Made by a program: the position numbers and the translations under genes
Source: a virus
IMG/VR virus record: IMGVR_UViG_3300006033_000087
Coordinates: 1-29,155 of that record
Direction: 5' to 3' (one strand)
Length of the DNA: 29,155 bases
Shown here: positions 22,426-29,155 of the stretch, in pieces
How the letters are laid out: each line of letters opens with the position of its first letter
Position numbering within the stretch: position 1 is the stretch's first letter
Notes under the pieces: generated by a model
Seen by the model: only the letters and a program-made list of their open reading frames with translations
Databases searched by the model: none
Told to the model about the DNA's origin: nothing

Positions 22426-23403
22426 ATGAATGCAGCTTTAAAATTGGTTGATCAACCAAAGAAAGATTACATCAACCGCTACTTATCTTCACAACCAAAG
22501 GAAGGTGTCCTATTTAGTGATTTCATAAGGACCACTGCGACAAGGAAAGCAAAGAGAATGAGTGCTACTTACTTAAACACTTATACTACTTTGATATCGC
22601 ACCTTGAAAAGTTCTCTAAACAAAATGATGTATCACTCTACACCAACTCAATTAACGAGGAATTCCTTGAGGACTTTATTACTTACCTGAATGATCTTGA
22701 CCTGAAGCAGTCTTATGTCAAAAGTGTGGTTGAGCATACTAAGGCAATGGTACGCAAGGCCGGTACTTACGGTTATGCAGTTGATCCTTCTTATGATGAT
22801 GTGGTAATAGAGGAAGATGATCCATTTGCCATTTACCTTTCAATGAATGACATTTCCCGGATATACTTTTATGATGATTTAAGCAAAATACAGAAACAGC
22901 AAAAAGACCTGTTTGTAGTTGGATGTTTAACGGCTTTAAGGTATTCTGACTATTCCACATTATCACCCAGGGACTTTCAAGGCAACTTCATTATAAAGAC
23001 TACCAAGAAAACAGGTAAGAGAGTTGTCATACCGGTTCATGATTTTATTAAGCAGATTTATGACCGGTATAATGGCGAAATATCAAGAGGTACAACAGTT
23101 CAGCAATTTGACCGGATACTGAAGGTGATAATGCAGAAGATCGGGTTTAACGATCAGGTAACATACACCTACACCAGGGGAGGTAAACTTATTACTGAAA
23201 CAAAACAGAAATGGGAATTGATATCGAGTCACACAGCCAGGCGATCAGCTGCCACTAACATGTATTTGACAGGAAGGATGAAAACTTTTGAGATTATGGC
23301 AATAACCGGCCATACAACGGAAAAGTCCTTCTTCAGATATATCAGGATTACGAATGATGATATAAGTAAGCAACTGGCGGGTGATATTTATTTTAAAGCA
23401 TAA
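22426..23403 (+). CDS. Tyrosine recombinase/integrase
   Basis: A 325-residue site-specific recombinase with a SAM-like core-binding domain (about residues 25-115, MSATYLNTYTTLISHLEKF) and a catalytic domain carrying all expected residues: Arg172 (TALRYSD), a Lys in the KTTKKTGKR beta hairpin (190-199), His269-x-x-Arg272 (HTARR), His296 (ITGHT) and nucleophile Tyr305 (FFRYIR). It should cut and rejoin DNA through a 3'-phosphotyrosine. It resembles Bacteroidetes mobile-element and phage integrases. It is unusual in lying inside the late tail operon, between two paralogous membrane-protein genes, with no excisionase or repressor nearby. It may integrate the phage, be an inserted mobile cassette, or rearrange neighbouring fibre genes; the window does not decide. 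Confidence 0.93.
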   Translation: MNAALKLVDQPKKDYINRYLSSQPKEGVLFSDFIRTTATRKAKRMSATYLNTYTTLISHLEKFSKQNDVSLYTNSINEEFLEDFITYLNDLDLKQSYVKSVVEHTKAMVRKAGTYGYAVDPSYDDVVIEEDDPFAIYLSMNDISRIYFYDDLSKIQKQQKDLFVVGCLTALRYSDYSTLSPRDFQGNFIIKTTKKTGKRVVIPVHDFIKQIYDRYNGEISRGTTVQQFDRILKVIMQKIGFNDQVTYTYTRGGKLITETKQKWELISSHTARRSAATNMYLTGRMKTFEIMAITGHTTEKSFFRYIRITNDDISKQLAGDIYFKA

Positions 23404-23409
23404 AGAGTC

Positions 23410-23727
23410 ATGGTAACAACAATGCTTATAGCTGTAATATTAATTCTAACCGCCATCAGGGAGGGATTAATAAACAGGTGGGGATTAGAGCCTAACAAAG
23501 CCAGGGTGCGGAAGATAAGCCGGGTATGGCATGCATTAGGCTTCCTTATCCGGGCATTGCTTGTTGTTATCATTTTCCTGATATCAGGAAATTGGTATAT
23601 CACAGGTGCTGCAGCTTTCTTTTGTTGGTTGCCATACAATATGATTATTAACTGGTGCAATGGCTGGCCTACATTCTATTTTGGAAAGACAAGCTGGATT
23701 GATAAGCTGATAAATAAACTGCTATAA
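23410..23727 (+). CDS. Three-span membrane protein, paralog 2
   Basis: A 105-residue protein with three hydrophobic helices (about residues 3-22, 40-60 and 62-82). It shares WHALGFLIRALLV, WLPYNMIIN, FYFGKT and WIDK-LINK with the gene at 21883, and a 14-nt identical stretch inside the IPYNMIIN region. It starts 6 nt after the recombinase stop codon. The two copies flank the recombinase, which points either to insertion of the recombinase cassette between duplicated genes or to two recombined tail-tip segments. Function is unknown. Confidence 0.62.
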   Translation: MVTTMLIAVILILTAIREGLINRWGLEPNKARVRKISRVWHALGFLIRALLVVIIFLISGNWYITGAAAFFCWLPYNMIINWCNGWPTFYFGKTSWIDKLINKLL

Positions 23728-23738
23728 TAAAAGCGAAG

Positions 23739-24413
23739 ATGAAGATACAAGGTATAAGATCACACAGGTTCCTGCCGCTGGCCATCCAGTTTTATATGTG
23801 GCTCTGGGTTCCTCTTGAAAACAGCCGAAGGTTTAAATACAATCTTTTGCATAAGGATAAAAAGCCTTACGTGAAATTTCAGAAGACAAACAATCACTGG
23901 TCTTTACGTAGTGTGCGCCTTGGTCTTGAGTGGGAAGCTTTATGGCCAAAGATTGTGGAACGTCCTTTTATTCTCAACCATCATGAGGTTTCGGAATGGG
24001 ACAGAACTTGCTCAATTGAAAAGGAGAATGAGATAGTTGCATTTTTACGTGAGCAGGTTGATAAGCATTACGAAACCTTCAACTTCTGGTGGCATATAGT
24101 TAAAGTATTTACCGGGAAATGGTATGGTCCAACCGGTGACAGTCAGCACTCCTGTGTGGAGATTATTAATAAGGTACTCATGATGCTTGGTGAGCCAGTG
24201 ACAATGGATTTTAATCCTTTTGAAACACAGGAATATCTTGGCAAACCTGATTTTCATTACCATGCAGACAACCAGTCAACCATTCAGAAGTTTGTTTCCT
24301 GGTTACTCGATCGGTCAACATACATCACTATTGGAATCATTGTAATAGTGATATTGTATCTGGCCATCACTGGTGGGCTATTTAAGGATATTATTATTAG
24401 GTCTTACTTTTAA
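23739..24413 (+). CDS. Possible permuted papain-like (NlpC/P60-type) protein with C-terminal membrane span
   Basis: A 224-residue protein. The QHSCVEIINKVLMMLGEP segment (Cys near residue 138) looks like the CSELV-type nucleophile helix of permuted NlpC/P60 (YiiX-like) enzymes, followed by the usual Asp/Pro-rich segment. The N-terminal IRSHRFLPLAIQFYMWLW resembles the first helix of that fold, and several His residues in between could serve as partner, but I cannot fix the catalytic His. Residues about 194-214 form a hydrophobic helix (ITIGIIVIVILYLAITGG). In tails such enzymes often open the cell wall for DNA entry. The family call is tentative. Confidence 0.45.
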   Translation: MKIQGIRSHRFLPLAIQFYMWLWVPLENSRRFKYNLLHKDKKPYVKFQKTNNHWSLRSVRLGLEWEALWPKIVERPFILNHHEVSEWDRTCSIEKENEIVAFLREQVDKHYETFNFWWHIVKVFTGKWYGPTGDSQHSCVEIINKVLMMLGEPVTMDFNPFETQEYLGKPDFHYHADNQSTIQKFVSWLLDRSTYITIGIIVIVILYLAITGGLFKDIIIRSYF

Positions 24414-24430
24414 TTGAACGGGAAATAGAA

Positions 24431-25633
24431 ATGGCTGTAACGATAACAAAAAAACCTCCGGTAGTTGCATTGTGTGATAATGTGATGCTTTTTGAGTTTA
24501 CTACAGATCTTCTTCAGGGCACTGAAAATGTTTATCTGTTAGTTCAGCCTATCTATACAGATGGCGAGATTTTGACCGGGACAGATAAGCTTTACCCAGA
24601 GGTGCCAGGCTCTATTCAAGCAGATTTAAGCGAATATTTAAGAAGCGGGTTGCAGAGCTTAAAACAGTTTGTTTATCCTGAGCAAGGAAATGCTCCATGG
24701 AATGACAGGACAGACTTGGTAAAAGAGTACAAAATAAAGGTTCAAGAGTGTTATACCGATGGAAATGGTGATGAAGTCATTATTACCAGCACTCCTTTAG
24801 AAAACCGGTTTGCATTGAGGGGGAAGATCCCAAGGTGGTTAAAGCAAAAATTTTATGCTGAGAATAATAATTATCTGGCACATCTGATTAATAATAAGGC
24901 ATTCTTAACCTTTGCTCCCAAAACAAGATTCACAACTACATCAATGATGCAGAAGCTTGGCTTTTTGGTTACATGGGTGCCAGAGGCAGGTGAGAAGCTT
25001 AAGCTGAAGATTGATCTTGTATTTACGGATGGCTCAACTGCCAGTTATACAACAACCCAGGAGAGTGCTGTTTTGTCAGTTTATTCATTGATTGAATTTA
25101 GTGTGGGATATGCGCCGCTGGCCATTGCTACTTATGTGGATAATAACTATCCATTGAAAACGGTGGATAGTTATTCACTAACCGTTATGCTGGGAGAGGT
25201 GGTTAAGAGTGAAAAAAGGACCTTCGTTATTGACCGTACTTCACATAAAGGTGACCATTGTTTCATATTTGCTAACTCAGCAGGCTATTATGACACATGG
25301 CTAGCAAAAGGATCATCAGATCTTTCATCATCCTTTGAATATGATGTTGTGAACCAGCAGCGAGTTGGTGTTACGAATAACCAGGAGGAAGCTGTGGCTG
25401 ATGTATCCAGTGCTGATGTGATTACCTGCAGGAGCGGTTACTTTAATCAAGAATTTGCAGAGTATTTGGCAGAGTTCTTTGAAAGTCGCGAAATATATGA
25501 GGACATGGGCACTTATTTGGTACCTGTGGTAATCAATAATGCCAGGATCCTAAGGAAAAAGGATTCAGAAACATTCTATTCAGTGGAATTCGAATACAGG
25601 CCACTTAATACTCATAAAGTTGAATTAGGATAG
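24431..25633 (+). CDS. Tail-tip structural protein, unknown family
   Basis: A 400-residue, beta-rich protein starting MAVTITKKPPVVALCDNVMLFEF. It has an N-terminal beta-sandwich-like part with repeated polar strands (about 1-130), a linker with PRWLKQKFYAENNNYLAHLI, and a second half with further beta strands (SYTTTQESAVLSVYSLIEFSV) ending in FYSVEFEYRPLNTHKVELG. The first strands and the YEDMGTYLVPVVINN-type segment near the end look like a phage baseplate component I have seen in Bacteroidetes prophages. No enzyme motif is visible. It is placed between the papain-like gene and fibre genes, so a distal-tail or baseplate role is likely by position. Confidence 0.58.
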   Translation: MAVTITKKPPVVALCDNVMLFEFTTDLLQGTENVYLLVQPIYTDGEILTGTDKLYPEVPGSIQADLSEYLRSGLQSLKQFVYPEQGNAPWNDRTDLVKEYKIKVQECYTDGNGDEVIITSTPLENRFALRGKIPRWLKQKFYAENNNYLAHLINNKAFLTFAPKTRFTTTSMMQKLGFLVTWVPEAGEKLKLKIDLVFTDGSTASYTTTQESAVLSVYSLIEFSVGYAPLAIATYVDNNYPLKTVDSYSLTVMLGEVVKSEKRTFVIDRTSHKGDHCFIFANSAGYYDTWLAKGSSDLSSSFEYDVVNQQRVGVTNNQEEAVADVSSADVITCRSGYFNQEFAEYLAEFFESREIYEDMGTYLVPVVINNARILRKKDSETFYSVEFEYRPLNTHKVELG

Positions 25634-25636
25634 CAA

Positions 25637-26320
25637 ATGGGGTTCTGGAAGTACATATTAAGTAAGGTTTCGGGAAGAGTTCCTTCAGTTAATTCTATGG
25701 ATCCGCAAACACTGGCATGGAATGTACGTGATGGCAAGCTATATGGGTGCAAAGAGGATGCTAACGGGGTGCGATCAGTGGTGGAGATCACAGGTGATGG
25801 AGGAAGCCAGCCTCCTGTGGATTTGACCCATTATTGTTACATAGCATGGAGGGATGCGCCAGGAGATGGGTTTACATTGGATCCGGATAACATCCTTAAT
25901 TATGAAGCTATTTTATTTACACATACTGAAATACCCGAACCAAGGGAAGAAGACTTTGACGGACTTTGGAGGTTCAGGGTTACTGAGAATGCTCTTATTG
26001 ATGATATAAGTTTTGAGTACAGAGATCTTGCTGATGGTAATTTGACTTACATACTTGATGTTAAGGCCAGTTTTCAGTATGTAATTCAGGCAGGTGTTTT
26101 TGTGGTAGATACAGGGACTCTTGCCGGTATTATCGTAAAGATAAACGGGACTGCTGTAACCGGCTTAAACGGTGTTGATGCTGATAATACAATTCAAGAA
26201 TTTACTGCTACTGCAGCAAATGCTGTTGCTGTTGGTAATATAGTGACATTACATATTACAGGAGCAAAGTCATCAGGAACTACAACATTGGTAGGAAAGA
26301 TTAAAATACTTAGGAACTGA
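25637..26320 (+). CDS. Tail-tip/fibre-associated protein
   Basis: A 227-residue protein. A short amphipathic start (MGFWKYILSKVSGRVPSVN) leads to a small structural part (DPQTLAWNVRDGKLYGCKED). The remainder is beta-rich with Thr/Val/Gly repeats (TATAANAVAVGNIVTLHITG), typical of tail fibre or baseplate wing proteins. It starts 3 nt after the upstream gene and its TGA overlaps the ATG of the FISUMP gene by one base, so it is translationally coupled to that gene and may attach it. No known domain was recognised. Confidence 0.55.
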   Translation: MGFWKYILSKVSGRVPSVNSMDPQTLAWNVRDGKLYGCKEDANGVRSVVEITGDGGSQPPVDLTHYCYIAWRDAPGDGFTLDPDNILNYEAILFTHTEIPEPREEDFDGLWRFRVTENALIDDISFEYRDLADGNLTYILDVKASFQYVIQAGVFVVDTGTLAGIIVKINGTAVTGLNGVDADNTIQEFTATAANAVAVGNIVTLHITGAKSSGTTTLVGKIKILRN

Positions 26321-27012
26321 TGGGAAAGATATTGTTTATTCCTAGACAAAGAATTGTTGAACCACCACTTACAGTAATCAACTACGGATTATTATACAAT
26401 TGGTATGTTGTTGGTGATGTAAGAAATATTGCTAATTCAGGCTGGCATGTTCCTACACGTACGGAGGCTCAAACCCTTGGAGCATATTTAGGAGGATTGG
26501 CAGTAGCTGGTGGAGCTATGAAGGAAGAAGGATTTACTTACTGGAATTCTCCAAATACAGGTGCAACGAATTCATCAAAATTTAATGGAAGGGGTAATGG
26601 TGATAGGTCAAGCTCGGGAGGATTTGTAGGATTTAAAAGTGCATATTGGTCATGGACAACAACACCTTTATCAACAACATATTATAGTATCAATTTAGTT
26701 GTTGGGGGAGCTAACCTTCAAATCTTAGGCCATGCACTTAAAACTGGTGATGGAATAAGGCTTATTAAAGATTCTACTACCTTAAGTCATGGAGAAGAAG
26801 GTAGATACACCGGTAATGATGGTAAAGTATATAGAACAATATGCATAGGTACTCAGGAATGGCTGGCTGATAACTTAGCGGAGACAAAATTTAGAAACGG
26901 TGATACTATTCCTTTTGCCGGATCAAATGGAATTAATTATACAAATGCTGAATGGGCTGCTTTAACAACACCAGCCTTATGCCCTCATAATAATGACTGG
27001 ACCAATGTTTAA
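26320..27012 (+). CDS. FISUMP-domain tail protein with swapped half-domains
   Basis: A 230-residue protein. After a short N-terminus (MGKILFIPRQRIVEPP) it enters a FISUMP (Fib_succ_major) domain in the middle: YGLLYNWYVV, GWHVPTRTEA, YWNSPNTGATN and finally DGIRLIKD (about residues 22-149). It then begins a second domain with the usual first half (GNDGKVYRTICIGTQEWLADNLAE, WAALTTPALCPHNND) and stops where YNWY should follow. The half-domains are thus in the order C-half, N-half. The first 12 bases, ATGGGAAAGATA, equal those of the fibre gene at 19383. Likely a receptor-binding or fibre-tip protein; the permuted order may be natural or a recombination product. Confidence 0.7.
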   Translation: MGKILFIPRQRIVEPPLTVINYGLLYNWYVVGDVRNIANSGWHVPTRTEAQTLGAYLGGLAVAGGAMKEEGFTYWNSPNTGATNSSKFNGRGNGDRSSSGGFVGFKSAYWSWTTTPLSTTYYSINLVVGGANLQILGHALKTGDGIRLIKDSTTLSHGEEGRYTGNDGKVYRTICIGTQEWLADNLAETKFRNGDTIPFAGSNGINYTNAEWAALTTPALCPHNNDWTNV

Positions 27013-27015
27013 AAT

Positions 27016-29155
27016 ATGAAACTTAAGATACAAATTGGTAATACACTGGTTGACTACAGGGATGATATTGATGTTCCGGTTGTGTTGAGATCTCCGTTGT
27101 TCTCAGAAGGCAAGGGAAGCTTTATTTTTAATTTTACTTTGCCGGCGACAGAGTCGTTGAAGAAAGAGCTTGGCCATTTCCACAGGCCCGGGAGATCGGG
27201 AGACAGGCATATATCCAAGGATATGGTTGCTGAGTTTGGACCGCTAAAGTTTAAAGGGACAGCTTCCATCTCAGAAGCTAATGAGTTCAGTTATGAGGTA
27301 AGCTGCCCTGTAAATAACGGTGATCTTGCCAGCATTTTGAAACAAGCAAAGTTAACAGGTCTTGATTTAGGTGGTGAAAGACAGATGATATCTGATCAGG
27401 TTGTTGCCACTATGGAAGATCCGATTACTTATTATGATTTCGGACAGAATCCTATAGCTGATACTGTTGTTCCTGCATTCACAAATATCCTCGCTAATAG
27501 CGGATTGTTGAATGTGGCTGGAGACAATTTAACGGTGAGCCAGTCGCAATCAATCAGGGTTAGCTTTGATTTCAGGGCGGTTGTAAACGCCGGCATTATG
27601 ACCTTTAAACTTTATGTTGATGATGTGCTTCATGATGAGTATTCCATAACCGGGAATTCTGTTAAGGTTTGGCAGTTTAATGACTTTACAGGCGTTATTA
27701 CATGGGAGTTATATATACAGAATTCAGAAAGCGCCAATCCTGGTTACTATGAGCTGGATGCAGTACTGAGCGGAAACTCAACGCTGGTTGTATTACCTGT
27801 GACCCCTTACACTGAATACCTAAACAGGTATCCGGATTCTGATTGCGTGCTTTTCCCTATCGAGAATGAGAAGATGATGGAGAAGGTACCGGATGATGTT
27901 TATGCGGTGGATCACATGAGCATGAAGGAAGCTTATGCTAAATATTTCCCTGTGCTTAACTATTATAATGGTGGATTTCCTCCTATCATGCAAGGTGTTG
28001 CAGAAGAAGATGAGTATATTACCGTATTTAACCTGATGAACCCGTTTGTTTATCTGGCTTATGTTATAAAAGCTATTGCAAAGCATTTTAACTTTTCAAT
28101 AGACAATAACCTATTCGAGGATGATGACCTCAGGCAGTTGGTAATTTTCTCTCTATTTGCTGAGAATAACTTTGTGAGTGCAGATAAAGTTGGCCCTGTT
28201 GAATCGTTTGACCTTAAAAATCATGTTCCTGATGTGGTTATTGCAGATTATTTTGCAGAGATCTGCAAGTTTTTGGGTATAGCCTATGATTTTGATGGCT
28301 ACAGGAGAAACCTGAGATTGAAATACCTGAAGGATATTGCCACAGACACCAGTTACAATGCTTTACCAGGTAAGATTATGGCACAGCCTCAACTTAGATC
28401 AGAGCCTTATAATGGATATAGGTTTGTGCTTTCGCCTTCAGGTGATAGTTACGTTACAAACAAATTCAGAGATCTTGAAGGCCTGAATTATAAAGGAACG
28501 CTTCAATATAAACACCAGTTGGGAGGTATAACTGCCCAGAAGATAAATGATTGCTGGTATATTGAGGAGCTTGAGGAGTACTGGGTGTGGAACTATGACA
28601 ATGAGACCGGACAAGTGGCATGGATATTCCATTCAAAGGATTATTTCTTTGAATATTCTGACACTGACACGACCATCAGTGAAAGCGCTTATGAGATTGC
28701 TCCAAAGATTTCACCAATCATGATGAAAACGAGAAGCGAGCCTGATCCAGTGCTTGGTGCGGATGAAGGAAGATACTGGCTTATACCTAAAACTGATCAA
28801 CCAGGAAACTTTGCCGGCCTTCCAAAGCAGTTTAAGAGTGATTACAGTAACAGCCTGCTTTTATACCTTGGAATGAGGTATGACGGTCTTTACGGGAAGG
28901 AAGCTTTATATCCACTGGGGAGTAATGATGTGGTTGATTTTGATGGCAACCCATGTGTTTTTGACGGTACTAACGGTTTTACTCCGGGACTGGCATTAAG
29001 ATGGAACGGACCAAATGGCCTATATGAAAAGCGTTTCAAGCATTGGATTAACCTGATGATAAGTTCAAGAGGCACATGGAAGATGCCTGTTAAAATGAGT
29101 GCCTTGGAATTGTCGCAAATTGATTTTATGAAATGGTATACCAACGGTGAATATC
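27016..29155 (+). CDS. Large tail/baseplate protein, 3' end outside window
   Basis: A frame open from ATG 27016 (MKLKIQIGNTLVDYRDDIDV) to the last base, giving 713 residues so far. It has an N-terminal beta-rich part of about 140 residues, a jelly-roll-like insert around 165-255 (FDFRAVVNAGIMTFKLYVDD), then a mixed region with MKEAYAKYFPVLNYYNGG and VPDVVIADYFAEICKFLGIAYDFDG, the latter like the domain found in baseplate-hub or distal-tail proteins of Bacteroidetes phages. Two cysteines at about 276 and 416 are isolated. No enzyme motif has appeared yet. Position at the end of the tail operon supports a tail-tip hub or central fibre. Length and end are unknown. Confidence 0.72.
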   Translation, partial: MKLKIQIGNTLVDYRDDIDVPVVLRSPLFSEGKGSFIFNFTLPATESLKKELGHFHRPGRSGDRHISKDMVAEFGPLKFKGTASISEANEFSYEVSCPVNNGDLASILKQAKLTGLDLGGERQMISDQVVATMEDPITYYDFGQNPIADTVVPAFTNILANSGLLNVAGDNLTVSQSQSIRVSFDFRAVVNAGIMTFKLYVDDVLHDEYSITGNSVKVWQFNDFTGVITWELYIQNSESANPGYYELDAVLSGNSTLVVLPVTPYTEYLNRYPDSDCVLFPIENEKMMEKVPDDVYAVDHMSMKEAYAKYFPVLNYYNGGFPPIMQGVAEEDEYITVFNLMNPFVYLAYVIKAIAKHFNFSIDNNLFEDDDLRQLVIFSLFAENNFVSADKVGPVESFDLKNHVPDVVIADYFAEICKFLGIAYDFDGYRRNLRLKYLKDIATDTSYNALPGKIMAQPQLRSEPYNGYRFVLSPSGDSYVTNKFRDLEGLNYKGTLQYKHQLGGITAQKINDCWYIEELEEYWVWNYDNETGQVAWIFHSKDYFFEYSDTDTTISESAYEIAPKISPIMMKTRSEPDPVLGADEGRYWLIPKTDQPGNFAGLPKQFKSDYSNSLLLYLGMRYDGLYGKEALYPLGSNDVVDFDGNPCVFDGTNGFTPGLALRWNGPNGLYEKRFKHWINLMISSRGTWKMPVKMSALELSQIDFMKWYTNGEY

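Noticed and set aside
1-29155. Minus-strand frames of 60-135 codons along the window
   Set aside because: All lie opposite well-supported plus-strand genes, and their translations are Ser/Phe/Leu-rich low-quality sequence typical of shadows. No minus-strand gene is supported.
1-29155. CRISPR array or insertion sequence
   Set aside because: No regularly spaced direct repeats with spacers, no transposase and no terminal inverted repeats with target duplication were seen.

Overview
The window is one long, almost entirely plus-strand late-gene region of a tailed (siphovirus-type) phage or prophage of a Bacteroidetes host. The host assignment is inferred from four things: small proteins of types I know mainly from Bacteroidetes prophages (for example the genes at 8143 and 11662); a promoter at 15345-15375 that fits the Bacteroidetes TTTG / TAnnTTTG consensus; FISUMP-type (Fib_succ_major) domains in tail proteins; and mostly weak Shine-Dalgarno signals. 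Nothing was searched against a database.

Layout: (1) 1-3900, capsid module: a structural protein cut by the window start, an S49-type prohead protease with a coiled-coil tail, the major capsid protein with a strong terminator behind it, then a second paralog of the first structural protein and a 78-residue protein. (2) 3900-5540: a glycosyltransferase, a lysine-rich coiled-coil protein and a perfect 17-bp inverted repeat. (3) 5541-9963, packaging: small and large terminase and portal, with a 435-base sparsely coding stretch holding a GC-rich foldable segment and small genes between large terminase and portal. (4) 9975-12249: a connector-type protein and a lysis-like cluster (membrane-anchored coiled coil, M23 endopeptidase, membrane-anchored periplasmic protein). 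(5) 12257-14157: neck and tail-completion type proteins. (6) 14158-15880: accessory (moron-like) genes, including a secreted protein and a cassette with its own promoter and flanking twin terminators. (7) 15931-29155, tail: tape measure, a 753-residue lectin-like receptor-binding candidate, small proteins, a tyrosine recombinase between two paralogous membrane-protein genes, a putative papain-like protein, tail-tip and fibre proteins, and a large protein running off the window end.

The most interesting observation is a 76-nt element present twice, at 15424-15499 and 22332-22407. Both copies fold into the same three-way junction: a 16-bp closing stem, a hairpin capped by a GUGA tetraloop, a 6-bp hairpin and a 5-nt linker ending in ACA. 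The copies differ at several paired positions in ways that keep the pairing, with six double compensatory changes. Each copy ends 17-18 nt before a start codon, with an unusually good Shine-Dalgarno sequence in between. One controls a small gene just before the tape measure, the other the tyrosine recombinase. I do not recognise it as a named RNA family. It looks like a cis-regulatory structured RNA, possibly carried with mobile cassettes.

A second theme is modular evolution of the tail tip: the receptor-binding protein combines short repeats, an Fn3-like domain, a LamG-like domain and a FISUMP domain split by an apparent carbohydrate-binding module. A second FISUMP gene has its half-domains in swapped order, and a recombinase gene sits between these two fibre genes.
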